Shown here piece after piece: positions 21,346 to 30,037 of a stretch of DNA of 64,000 nucleotides. Made by a program: the position numbers and the translations under genes. Source of the DNA: Snodgrassella sp. CFCC 13594. Lineage in GTDB: Bacteria; Pseudomonadota; Gammaproteobacteria; Burkholderiales; Neisseriaceae. The DNA is taken from contig NZ_LQXR01000005.1 of the NCBI RefSeq assembly GCF_001590725.1, forward strand, positions 1 to 64,000. Direction: 5' to 3'. A model generated the notes under the pieces. The model did no database searches. It was not told the origin of the DNA and saw only the letters and a program-made list of their open reading frames with translations. Each line of letters opens with the position of its first letter. Within the stretch, counting starts at the first letter, position 1.

Positions 21346-22671
21346 TTATCGTGCCAACATCAGCGCTTCGATTTCCGCTGTCGATTTCGGCACAGAACGA
21401 GTCAATACCTCATGGCCGGTTGAGGTCACCAATACATTGTCTTCAATGCGAATGCCTATATTATGAAAATCCGTGGGGATGTCGGCGGCAGCAGCGATGT
21501 ATAACCCAGGCTCAACCGTTGTCACCATACCTGGCGCCAACATGATGGCTTGGCCTTGTGCATCAAAGCGACCACCCACGTCATGCACATCCAAGCCTAA
21601 CCAATGGCCCAAGCCATGCATGTAAAAACGCCGATAAGTTTGCGTCTCAATGTTGTCGTCCACACGGCCGTGTAATAGCCCCAAATCCACCAAACCTTCG
21701 GTTAACAGGCGCACAGCCGCTTGGCTAATCAACTGCCAGTCTGCCCCTGGCCGAATGGCAGCAATGCTTTGCTCATTCACCGCTAAAACCACATCGTATA
21801 CTGCTTTTTGTGCCGCGCTAAAGCGCCCATTAACAGGGAAAGTACGGGTAATGTCGCCCGCATACATTTGGTATTCAGCACCGGCATCAATCAACAATAA
21901 ATCGCCATCGCGTAATGCCGACCCATTGGCCACATAATGTAAGCAACAGGCATTTTTACCACCCGCCACAATGCTGTTGTAAGAAGGTGATCGGGCGCCG
22001 CGCTGCATGAATGCATGCAAAATTTCCCCTTCCACCTGATATTCAAACTGTCCGACGCGCGTCGTTTGCATGGCGCGAATGTGCGCTTGTGCCGAAATTT
22101 CAGCCGCTGCGCGCATCAATGCTTGCTCACTGGCATCTTTCACCAAGCGCATGCCATCCAAAATAGCGCTGAAATCAATTAAGCCCGTGGGCGCGATGGT
22201 GCTACCATGAGCGGCTCGGTAAGCCGCCATATTGCGTACCTCATGCCAGATAGCCATGATTTCGGTATCGTGTTGCGGATAGCGGCCCCACAATGCATAA
22301 AGCTGCGTGTGTCCGGGCAAGGCTGCCTGAAAACTACTTTGCCAGTCATCCATACTGCCTGCCGCATCCACGCCAAATGCCTCTTTGGCCGCAGCCGGAC
22401 CATAGCGGAAACCGTTCCAGATTTCGTGTAATTCATCTTTATTACGGCAAAAAAGCGTGCTGCTACGGGTACGGCCATCCAGCAACAACATAGCGCCTGG
22501 CTCAGGAAACCCGGTAAGATAGTGTAGGTAGCTATCAGGACGATAGGGATATTCGGTGTCATTGCTGCGCACCCGTTCGGGTGCTGCAAATACCACGGCC
22601 ACGCCGGTTTCACCCAATTGTGCCAATACCTGCTCACGCCGGGCTTGATAAACTGCAATCGCCACATCCAT
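21346..22671 (-). CDS. pepP: Xaa-Pro aminopeptidase (aminopeptidase P)
   Basis: Cytoplasmic di-metal peptidase that removes an N-terminal residue preceding proline. The 441-residue length equals E. coli PepP. It has an N-terminal creatinase-type domain, then the pita-bread catalytic domain with metal ligands in LLIDAGAEYQMYAGDITRTF (two Asp), HGLGHWLGLDVHDVG (His), VTTVEPGLYI (Glu) and IGIRIEDNVLV (Glu). The downstream VanZ-like gene follows in 7 bp and is probably co-transcribed. Confidence 0.95.
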   Translation of the reverse strand: MDVAIAVYQARREQVLAQLGETGVAVVFAAPERVRSNDTEYPYRPDSYLHYLTGFPEPGAMLLLDGRTRSSTLFCRNKDELHEIWNGFRYGPAAAKEAFGVDAAGSMDDWQSSFQAALPGHTQLYALWGRYPQHDTEIMAIWHEVRNMAAYRAAHGSTIAPTGLIDFSAILDGMRLVKDASEQALMRAAAEISAQAHIRAMQTTRVGQFEYQVEGEILHAFMQRGARSPSYNSIVAGGKNACCLHYVANGSALRDGDLLLIDAGAEYQMYAGDITRTFPVNGRFSAAQKAVYDVVLAVNEQSIAAIRPGADWQLISQAAVRLLTEGLVDLGLLHGRVDDNIETQTYRRFYMHGLGHWLGLDVHDVGGRFDAQGQAIMLAPGMVTTVEPGLYIAAAADIPTDFHNIGIRIEDNVLVTSTGHEVLTRSVPKSTAEIEALMLAR

Positions 22672-22677
22672 TTGTCT

Positions 22678-23052
22678 CTATCCTTTTCTTTGGCGCGCCT
22701 GCGCCACTTGCTGTGCCAGCCATAGCGCCAGCGCGGCACCGCACACATCCGCTACGCCATCTAAAACCTCAGCTTGTCGTGTGGTCGTGAAGAGCCCTTG
22801 TAGCATTTCGCTGCCGACCGCCCAAACCAACGCGCAACTCATCAACGTGCGCCAAGGTATGGGTCGCCCTTGGCTAAAAAAACCTTTAGCCAATAACCAC
22901 ATTTGCACAAAAAAAAGCGCGAAGTGACTCGCTTTATCAAAATGAGGAAATGGCGCTGGGCCACCGCCATCCTTGAAAAATAAAGCATAAATGCCCGCCC
23001 AAAACCACACAGCTGCTAAGCCAAACCATTGATTCACGCGCCCAGCGGCCAT
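22678..23052 (-). CDS. VanZ-like family membrane protein
   Basis: A 124-residue protein with three to four membrane helices and the VanZ-like features: an acidic/His loop before helix 2 (FPHFDKASHFALFF) and the late motif SEMLQ...DGVADVCGAALALW. The role is not established; VanZ itself gives teicoplanin resistance by an unknown mechanism. The start ATG 23052 shares its A with the TGA stop of the small gene upstream (TGATG), so translation is likely coupled. Confidence 0.75.
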   Translation of the reverse strand: MAAGRVNQWFGLAAVWFWAGIYALFFKDGGGPAPFPHFDKASHFALFFVQMWLLAKGFFSQGRPIPWRTLMSCALVWAVGSEMLQGLFTTTRQAEVLDGVADVCGAALALWLAQQVAQARQRKG

Positions 23053-23261
23053 CAATTAGCCGCCTCTTCATCCAGCCAGGTCTGGCACACATCGGCTAAT
23101 CGCGTAAAAGCACCGCCGCGAGAGGCCAACGAAGCTTGCCAAACACATACAGTAGGGATGTCGGGAGCCTCATCAATGGCACACTCATACAGCCAAAAAT
23201 CCAGTGTTTCGGCACAAATACCAATGGACTCAGTTTGCAAAAGATCGGTGATGGCTTGCAT
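23052..23261 (-). CDS. Small acidic hypothetical protein
   Basis: A 69-residue soluble, acidic protein (MQAITDLLQTESIGICAE..., ending CQTWLDEEAAN) with three cysteines and no recognised domain. It is supported as a real gene by the TGATG overlap with the VanZ-like gene and by co-orientation with its neighbours. A DUS lies just before its start. Confidence 0.55.
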   Translation of the reverse strand: MQAITDLLQTESIGICAETLDFWLYECAIDEAPDIPTVCVWQASLASRGGAFTRLADVCQTWLDEEAAN

Positions 23262-23302
23262 AAAAGGCTGCCTGAAAAAAAGCCGATGTGTCGGCCTAGG
23301 TA

Positions 23303-24031
23303 TTAGTCTAAGTCCAAAGCGGCAGTCGTATACACATCTTGAACATCATCTAAATCCTCCAACGCGTCCAAAAGTTTTTGCATTTTTTCGGCGTCTTCGC
23401 CACTCAGTTCGGTTTCGTTTTGGGCACGCATGGTGACTTCACCATCATCAGCCTGGAAGCCCGCTGCGGCCAACGTAGCTTTGACATCAGAATATTCATT
23501 CGGACCAGTAATCACCTCCACCGAGCCATCATCCTGCGTCACCACGTCTTCGGCACCCGCCTCCAACGCGGCTTCCATCAATGCATCTTCATCCACGCCA
23601 GGCGCAAACAACAAATACCCCTGATGCACAAATTGAAACGCCACCGAACCATCGGTGCCCAGATTGCCGCCATTTTTACTGAACGCATGGCGCACATCGG
23701 CCACGGTTCGGGTTTTATTGTCAGTAAGGCAATCCACCATCACAGCCGCACCGCCAATACCATAGCCTTCATAACGCAACTCTACGTATTCCACACCTTC
23801 TAGATTGCCCGCCCCTTTATCAATCGCCCGCTGAATATTGTCTTTGGGCATATTGGCCGCAGTGGCTTTGTCCACTGCCAAACGCAAACGCGGATTCGAA
23901 CCCACTTCACCACCACCCAAACGAGCTGCAATGGTGATTTCTTTGATTAATCGGGTAAAAATTTTACCGCGCTTGGCATCTTGGCGCCCTTTGCGGTGTT
24001 GGATATTGGCCCACTTACTGTGTCCAGACAT
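23303..24031 (-). CDS. yebC: YebC/PmpR-family protein
   Basis: A 242-residue protein with the family N-terminus [23 protein letters not shown] and the core [27 protein letters not shown]. Family members have been described as transcriptional regulators and, more recently, as factors that relieve ribosome stalling at proline tracts. The start at 24031 follows a strong AAGGAG; an in-frame ATG two codons upstream is too close to it. The acidic C-terminus ([23 protein letters not shown]) is typical. Confidence 0.95.
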   Translation of the reverse strand: MSGHSKWANIQHRKGRQDAKRGKIFTRLIKEITIAARLGGGEVGSNPRLRLAVDKATAANMPKDNIQRAIDKGAGNLEGVEYVELRYEGYGIGGAAVMVDCLTDNKTRTVADVRHAFSKNGGNLGTDGSVAFQFVHQGYLLFAPGVDEDALMEAALEAGAEDVVTQDDGSVEVITGPNEYSDVKATLAAAGFQADDGEVTMRAQNETELSGEDAEKMQKLLDALEDLDDVQDVYTTAALDLD

Positions 24032-24189
24032 ATACACTCCTTCGATTGGTGACCCGTTTCACAGCGAATGTGAAAAGAGAAGCCAAAGCACGTAGCTTTG
24101 GCATTCAGGTATTTGATATGGCGGCATTTTACCATGCTGGGGGTGGCTTGAGTAGGCCGGCATTCAGGCAGCCCGAACCTCAAGCAAGA

Positions 24190-24669
24190 TTAACGTGACT
24201 GGCAACGTGTTTGAATGTCGGCCAAAAGAGCAGAACAAGCACCAGAAACAATATGCCATGTCTCGCGAAAATCACCGGTGAAATAAGGATCCGGCACATG
24301 GTCATATTGGCAATTGCCCAGCCAATCCGTTAATTTATGCACACGATGCAACCGAGATGGCCCAAACAAGCGCGCCAATTCGGCCATATTATGGTCGTCC
24401 ATCGCCACAATGTAGTCATAGTCATCGGCATCACTGGCGCGCACTTGACTGCTGACAAAGCCATTGGGCAAGATATGATGCGCCACCAACTCCGCACGGG
24501 TGCCAGCATGCATGTCTTCACCATTGTGCCAACCCGAAGTTCCAGCACTGGCGGTCTCAACCATTTGCGCACATCCAGCTTGCTGGGCCAAGTCCCGCAA
24601 CACAAATTCAGCCATCGGCGAGCGGCAAATATTACCCAAACACACAAACAATACCTTGGTTTTCAACAT
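24190..24669 (-). CDS. Low-molecular-weight protein-tyrosine phosphatase
   Basis: A 159-residue cytoplasmic phosphatase. The P-loop CLGNICRS (C-x5-R-S) is at residues 11-18 and the general-acid Asp in VPDPYFTGDF. Tyr residues YDY near residue 92 fit the family. It may act on a tyrosine kinase of capsule or polysaccharide export, but none is in view. Its ATG overlaps the stop of the preceding gene (TGATG), so the two are probably translated from one message. Confidence 0.92.
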   Translation of the reverse strand: MLKTKVLFVCLGNICRSPMAEFVLRDLAQQAGCAQMVETASAGTSGWHNGEDMHAGTRAELVAHHILPNGFVSSQVRASDADDYDYIVAMDDHNMAELARLFGPSRLHRVHKLTDWLGNCQYDHVPDPYFTGDFRETWHIVSGACSALLADIQTRCQSR

Positions 24670-25772
24670 CAGTGATGCTCGGTAAACAATGGATTATGAC
24701 CCAGCATGTGTATCGCCTGAGCATAATTGGGCAACGCATCGGCCTCAGCCAGTGGCTCATGCAGCAAACGAATGTTTTCCACTTGGCATTCGGCCAGCAA
24801 ATCGATGAATTGCTGTACCACCGTATCCATGTTGTCGGCTGGGGTGAGCGGCCAAGCAAAGACCTGTGGTGCCAATTCAAAAACCGCATCGGTGGCGTTA
24901 AAACCAAACAACAGCCGCCCTCCTGCCTGCGCTGCGATGACCACACCCACCCGCGGACTTTGCAACCGAATGGCACGCACGGCATTGGTGGTAAATACAT
25001 CACATGCCATACGCAAACGCAAGGCATTGCCCTCTCGCATAGCGGTCATCGGCGTCATGGGCATCATGGGATTGGTAAATAACGTTGCGCCAGGCGTGTG
25101 AAAATGGGTTTGCCACGCTTGCATCAGTGGTAACGCCACACTACCCAAAGGCGTGGATAAGGCTGCCTGAATGCCTTTGCCCGCAAAACCCACCGCATAG
25201 CGTACTTGCACTGATTGGCCCGCTTCAAGGGCAAAGCCTTGATCGGATAATGTGCTCAGTAAAGACTCAGCGGCAGCGGCATTTTTTTTTCGCCGCAAAC
25301 CATTGATGCGCTTTAATTGCCCCCAGTTCAGCTGCACTGAGCAAATGAGGTGCCCAGTGTATGGTGGCCCAATCGGATAGCCAAGGCTGCCCTTGAAAAA
25401 GGGTTTCGATCTCAGCCACTGGCACATTGTTGGGTAAATGGATCGTTTGTTTGGCACCGCCACCACCACCACCGGCAAAGCCAACCATTGCACTTCGTCA
25501 TCACCATGCGCCGCCAATACATCCGCCAAGCTTTGCCACAAAGCACTGTAAACCGCAGCATTGGGCGCCAGAGCCAGCGCCACCGACAAATTCAAATAGT
25601 GGTTTTGCGCCAACATTTGCGCAATTTCAACGGCCAACGTTTCTCGTGCCAAAGTCGCTTGTGCTTTAGAAGTAGGCGCCGCCAACTGTGCCGCGTGCAA
25701 CAGCAATTCATTTTTAACAGGGTCTGTCGGATACGCGCGCGTATCAGGCAAGCGATAATGAGTGGGGTTCAT
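24669..25772 (-). CDS. Conserved hypothetical protein with an internal out-of-frame segment
   Basis: The frame is open over about 367 codons from ATG 25772 (MNPTHYRLPDTRAYPTDPVKNELLL), but its middle (codons for VPNKRSIYPTMCQW...RRKK) is unlike a protein. The minus-strand +1 frame between about 25475 and 25282 reads well instead (KQTIHLPNNVPVAEIETLF, then QPWLSDWATIHWAPHLLS). Two compensating indels explain this: one base lost in the GGT run (25454-25475) and one A gained in an A9 tract (25282-25290; A8 gives KKNAAAAESLL). I do not recognise the family. It is soluble, rich in Ala and Leu, and precedes the phosphatase gene with a 1-nt overlap. Confidence 0.6.
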   Translation of the reverse strand: MNPTHYRLPDTRAYPTDPVKNELLLHAAQLAAPTSKAQATLARETLAVEIAQMLAQNHYLNLSVALALAPNAAVYSALWQSLADVLAAHGDDEVQWLALPVVVVAVPNKRSIYPTMCQWLRSKPFFKGSLGYPIGPPYTGHLICSVQLNWGQLKRINGLRRKKNAAAAESLLSTLSDQGFALEAGQSVQVRYAVGFAGKGIQAALSTPLGSVALPLMQAWQTHFHTPGATLFTNPMMPMTPMTAMREGNALRLRMACDVFTTNAVRAIRLQSPRVGVVIAAQAGGRLLFGFNATDAVFELAPQVFAWPLTPADNMDTVVQQFIDLLAECQVENIRLLHEPLAEADALPNYAQAIHMLGHNPLFTEHH

Positions 25773-25952
25773 CGTGATGGAATACAGGCAATATAAAGAA
25801 TGCCATTCTAGCAAAATTCACACACTTCGGTGGCACATGCCACGCACTCGAATGCAAGACTGCCAACCAAAAGCACACGCCCAATTCTGGACCCATGAGC
25901 GACAGGCCAATGCTGATCGCCACTGCTACAAAAACCAGCAACAACAATCCTG

Positions 25953-26375
25953 ATGCCTAACCAATCTTTAGTTGATTTTTTATTGTCACGTAAAAAAGCC
26001 CCGTTCGAGAGCATTACTCAGCCTTCTTTTTATGGTGGTTTAGGCCAGCATTTTCAACACTCAGCGCCTGCGCCGCCACTCATCGAAGAACAAGCAAAAC
26101 CCATATCCATCCATGCAGGGAGCGCACAGACATTGGCGCCCAAATAGGCTGGATCAGCCAAAGCCGCCAACCTCATGTATCGAAACTCAGCCCGAGCAAG
26201 CAAGGCTGCTTGGCTCACGAACATCCTTGCTTGCAAACCCGATGTTGTTAGCGGTGGTAAACCCAACGAGGCTTTAAAAACTGGTGACGACAATGATGCC
26301 GTTAGCCCAGAATTTTTCAGCAATAGAGATGCCGGTGTCGCTTACGGCGTGGTGAACTAGGCCTAAGCCAAAACA
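25953..26375 (+). pseudogene. Degraded nitroreductase-like remnant
   Basis: The frame opens convincingly (MPNQSLVDFLLSRKKAPFESITQPS), as in small nitroreductases of the YdjA type. Similarity then moves between frames: a later stretch reads CIETQPEQARLLGSR...NPMLLAVVNPTRL, resembling the middle of those FMN enzymes. Several frame changes and stops follow, and the 3' end is not recognisable. The assignment rests on short patterns only. The surrounding DNA (25815-25952 and 26376-26500) holds nothing else I can support. Confidence 0.35.
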
Positions 26376-26430
26376 TTGAAATATCAAGCCTTGATCATGA
26401 TTTTCAGCGTGGTGAACTGGGTCTAAACCA
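26347..26430 (+). repeat. Two 24-bp direct repeats 60 bp apart
   Basis: A 24-bp element starting GCGTGGTGAACT at 26347-26370 recurs at 26407-26430 with 3 mismatches. It lies in non-coding, decayed sequence before htpG. Its role is unknown, and a partial local duplication is the simplest explanation. Confidence 0.6.
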
Positions 26431-26502
26431 CGCACATTATTGCATTGTTGTTCAATCTGGCAAGCATTCTCCCACCAACCCAAAATCATGCGACATGGGC
26501 GT

Positions 26503-26538
26503 TTCAGGCAGCCTGAATGACCAAGCTGCCTGAATTTT
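26503..26538 (+). terminator. Inverted DUS-like pair
   Basis: TTCAGGCAGCCTGAA-type sequence at 26503-26517 pairs with AAGCTGCCTGAA at 26523-26534, followed by TTTT. The second arm is the same one-mismatch DUS variant that occurs in the CRISPR repeat. It would stop rightward transcription before htpG. Confidence 0.6.
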
Positions 26539-26550
26539 ATGCCACTTTGT

Positions 26551-26578
26551 CTTGAAACTCTTCATTCCACCCTTATCT
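26551..26578 (+). promoter_or_regulatory. Heat-shock (sigma-32-type) promoter of htpG
   Basis: CTTGAAA (26551-26557), a 13-bp spacer and CCTTATCT (26571-26578) resemble the RpoH consensus CTTGAAA-N11-16-CCCCATNT (6 of 8 compatible in the -10 part). It is 56 bp before the htpG start. htpG is a classical RpoH target, which supports the reading. Confidence 0.6.
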
Positions 26579-26633
26579 GGTTTAGCAATTAATGATTTTG
26601 TCCCCTGATTGAAAACCGTTTTAGAGGTACATG

Positions 26634-28531
26634 ATGAAACAAACCCATGCATTTCAAACTGAAGTTAAACAATTACTGCAACTGATGATTCACTCTTTGT
26701 ATAGCAACAAAGAGATTTTTTTGCGAGAGCTGATTTCCAATGCGGCTGATGCCTGCGACAAACTGCGCTTTGAGGCACTCAATAACGCAGCACTGCTGGG
26801 CGACGATACTGAATTCAAAATCACCGTCACCGCCAACCAAGACGCCAAAACCATTACCGTGTCCGATAACGGCATCGGCATGAATGAAGCCGAGATCATT
26901 GAGCATTTGGGTACCATCGCCAAATCAGGCACCAAGGCCTTTTTTGAAAAGCTCACGGGTGATGCGCAAAAAGATGCCCATTTAATTGGCCAATTTGGCG
27001 TGGGTTTCTACTCGGCGTTCATGGTGGCGGACAGCGTGACTGTAGAGAGCCGCAAAGCTGGGCTGCCTGAACATGAAGCTGTCCGCTGGGTGAGTGCCGG
27101 CGATGGCGAATACACAGTAGAACCCATCAGCAAAAGTACGCGTGGCACCAACGTGATTTTGCACCTCAAAGAAGATGAGCACGATTTGCTTTCCGATTGG
27201 ACACTGCGCCGCATCGTGACCACCTACAGTGACCATATCGCCGTGCCCATTTACATGAAAAAGGCGCCTGAATACGACGACGAAGGCAATCCCAAACCGG
27301 TGGATGAATTGGAAATCGTCAACCAAGCTCAAGCCTTGTGGTTGCGGCCTAAAAATGAAATTACTGACGAGCAGTATCAGGCCTTTTATAAACACGTTTC
27401 ACACGACTTTGACGATGCCTTGGCGTGGACTCATTTTCGCGTAGAAGGCCGCCATGAATATACCGGTTTACTCTATATTCCCAAACGCGCACCTTATGAT
27501 TTGTATGAGCGCGATCCCAAACATGGTGTACAACTGTTTGTGAAACGTGTGTTCATCATGGATGACGCCAAAAAACTGATGCCTTTGTATTTGCGCTTTG
27601 TGCGCGGGGTTATTGACAGCAGTGACTTGCCTTTGAATGTATCGCGCGAAATTTTGCAACAAAGCAAAGATTTAGATGCCATTCGTGCGGGGAGTGTCAA
27701 AAAAGTTTTGTCTTTACTGGAAGACATCAAGAAAAACGAACCGGAAAAATACACCGAATTCTGGTCAACCTTTGGCAATGCTTGAAAGAAGGCATCGGGG
27801 AGGATGTGGCCAATAAAGATAAAATTGCAGGGCTGTGCCTATTTGCCTCTACCCACAATGACACGGATGCACAAAATGTATCGCTCGCTGATTACATCGC
27901 TCGTATGAAGGCAGGCCAAGACAAAATTTATTACATCACTGGCGACAGTTATGCTGCTGCCAAAAACAGCCCACACTTGGAAATTTTCGCCAAAAAAGGG
28001 GTGGAAGTATTGCTGTTAACCGATCGCGTAGACGAATGGGTAGTAGGCAGCTTGTTTGAATTTGGTGGCAAAAAACTGATCAGCGTGGCTAAGGGTGATT
28101 TGGATTTGGGTGATTTGGCTGATGAGGCAGACAAAGCAGAACAAACCAAAATAGAAGAAGCCAGCAAAGCCGTGGTGGAAGCGATCAAAGCCGATTTGGG
28201 CGACAAAGTGGAAGCAGTGCGCGCCACCACTCGTCTTACCGATAGCCCCGCGTGTTTGGTGGTCGGTGAAAACGACATGAGCCAACATTTGGCACGCATG
28301 CTGGAAGCCGCTGGCGCCGGTGGGCAAATCCCGCACAGCAAGCCCACATTGGAAATCAATCCGGAACACTTATTGGTTCAAAAAATCGCCGAAGCCCAAG
28401 ATTCAGCACAACGCCGCGATTTATCTGAATTGGTGTATGAGCAGGCACTTTTGGCAGAAGGTGGGAAACTCGACAACCCCGCAGCGTTTGTTAAACGCAT
28501 GAACCATCTATTGCTCACCATGAGCCAATAA
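26634..28531 (+). pseudogene. htpG: Molecular chaperone HtpG (Hsp90), frameshifted
   Basis: Cytoplasmic ATP-dependent Hsp90 chaperone. The GHKL ATPase motifs are clear in the N-terminal domain ([41 protein letters not shown]). The printed frame stops at 27785 after EFWSTFGNA. The next frame starts at once with KEGIGEDVANKDKIAGLCLFAS, exactly where family members continue, and runs to 28531. One base is missing near 27780 (AATGCTTGAAA; GCC or GCA before TTG restores it), giving about 632 residues. The stop overlaps a TTG (TTGA), but the break falls inside the middle domain, so two functional halves are unlikely. ATG 26634 fits the AGAGG site better than ATG 26631. Confidence 0.92.
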
Positions 28532-28553
28532 TCTTTTAATTTTTAAAAAAATC

Positions 28554-28588
28554 AACAGGCTGCCTGAAATATTCAGGCAGCCTGTTTC
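28554..28588 (+). terminator. Inverted DUS pair, terminator after htpG
   Basis: AACAGGCTGCCTGAA (28554-28568) and TTCAGGCAGCCTGTT (28572-28586) form a 15-bp perfect stem followed by T residues, 23 bp past the htpG stop. Confidence 0.85.
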
Positions 28589-28658
28589 TGTTTTCAAGCA
28601 GCAATGATAGGCTAAAGCATGCACATTGCGTTGTTTTGTTCCCGTTTCAGGAGCCGCT

Positions 28659-29972
28659 ATGAATCACAATCCACGCCACATTCCGATTTATTCCAACGGC
28701 CAATATCCCGATAGCTACTATGCTGCCAGCCGCAACGACCACACTGAATACCCCACGTTGCAAAATGACATGACTGCTGAAATTTGCGTAGTCGGCGGCG
28801 GCTACAGCGGCTTATCCACCGCCATTCACCTACTGGAACTGGGGCATGAAGTGGTGCTCTTGGAAGGCGCGCGCATAGGCTGGGGCGCATCTGGACGCAA
28901 TGGGGGTCAAATCGTCAATGGTCTCAATGCTGGCTTAGACAAAATTCAGAAAGCATATGGCGCCGACACCGCAGCCTTCGTAGGCGGCCTGATTACCCGA
29001 GGTAACGACATCATCCGCCGCGTGATTGCCGATTACCACATTGAATGTGATCTAAAAAATGGCAATATCTATGTTGGCCACACCGAAGCACACATGCAAG
29101 GCTTACGCAATAAAAAAGCATTATGGGCACAATACGGCATGGACAGCCATGAAATACTTGACCGCACTGCGCTCAAACAATACATCAATAGCAATGCCTA
29201 TTTAGGTGGCATGATTGACCATTCAGGCGGACACATGCATCCACTGAATCTCGCGTTGGGTGAAGCACGTGCCCTCACTCAACTCGGCGGAAAAATATTT
29301 GAACACACCTTGGTCACTGAAGTGACCCCGGCCCAGGATCATGTGTTGGTGCTCACCGACCAAGGCAGCGTGCGCGCCCAGCAAGTGGTGTTGTGCGGCA
29401 ATGCTTACTTAGACAAAGCAGTACCAACGCTGCGCGACCGCGTTATGCCAGCCTCAACCCAAATTGTGGCCACCGAGCCATTGGGTGATTTGGCAAACGA
29501 ATTGATGCCTGGCGGTGCTTGCGTGGAAGATGTGCGCTACATTTTAGATTATTACCGCATCAGCGCAGATGGCCGCCTTCTCTTTGGAGGCGGCACCGTA
29601 TATGGCGGTACGGATCCTGCTGATATTGAAGCCAAAATCCGCCCCAATATGGAAAAAGTGTTCCCACAAACTCAAGGTGTCAACATTGATTATGCGTGGA
29701 GTGGCAATTTCGCCATCTCCTTTTCGCGCGTCCCGCAAATGGGGGAAATTCACCCGCGCATTAAATTTGCCCACGGCTATAGTGGACATGGCGTCACCGG
29801 TTCTCATCTGTTTGGCCAAATTTTGGCCAATGCCATTCATGGCAATACCACCGAATATGAGCGCTTCAAAGCCATCCCTTGGCTACCCTTCCCCGGCGGC
29901 CGAGCTTTGCGCGTTCCCTATTCCATGATTGGCTCATGGTGGTATGGCTTGCGCGATCGATTGGGCATGTAA
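28659..29972 (+). CDS. puuB: FAD-dependent amine oxidoreductase (PuuB-like)
   Basis: A 437-residue DAO-family flavoprotein. The dinucleotide-binding motif EICVVGGGYSGLSTAIHLLELGHEVVLLE starts near residue 43, followed by GWGASGRNGGQI. The C-terminal part has the FAD contact region (HGYSGHGVTGSHLFGQILANAI). Closest in pattern to gamma-glutamylputrescine oxidase PuuB, which oxidises an amine with release of H2O2. No other puu gene is nearby, so the substrate is uncertain. ATG 28659 has AGGAG 6 bp upstream. It converges on poxB, with a shared hairpin terminator between them. Confidence 0.82.
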   Translation: MNHNPRHIPIYSNGQYPDSYYAASRNDHTEYPTLQNDMTAEICVVGGGYSGLSTAIHLLELGHEVVLLEGARIGWGASGRNGGQIVNGLNAGLDKIQKAYGADTAAFVGGLITRGNDIIRRVIADYHIECDLKNGNIYVGHTEAHMQGLRNKKALWAQYGMDSHEILDRTALKQYINSNAYLGGMIDHSGGHMHPLNLALGEARALTQLGGKIFEHTLVTEVTPAQDHVLVLTDQGSVRAQQVVLCGNAYLDKAVPTLRDRVMPASTQIVATEPLGDLANELMPGGACVEDVRYILDYYRISADGRLLFGGGTVYGGTDPADIEAKIRPNMEKVFPQTQGVNIDYAWSGNFAISFSRVPQMGEIHPRIKFAHGYSGHGVTGSHLFGQILANAIHGNTTEYERFKAIPWLPFPGGRALRVPYSMIGSWWYGLRDRLGM

Positions 29973-29992
29973 AAAAACACTTAGAGCACAAA

Positions 29993-30022
29993 AAAGGCTG
30001 CCTGTGCATTCAGGCAGCCTTT
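29993..30022 (+). terminator. DUS-containing hairpin between convergent genes
   Basis: AAAGGCTGCCTG (29993-30004) and CAGGCAGCCTTT (30011-30022) form a 12-bp stem with A/T tracts on both sides, between the PuuB-like gene and poxB. Confidence 0.8.
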
Positions 30023-30037
30023 GGTTTTCCACTTAAA

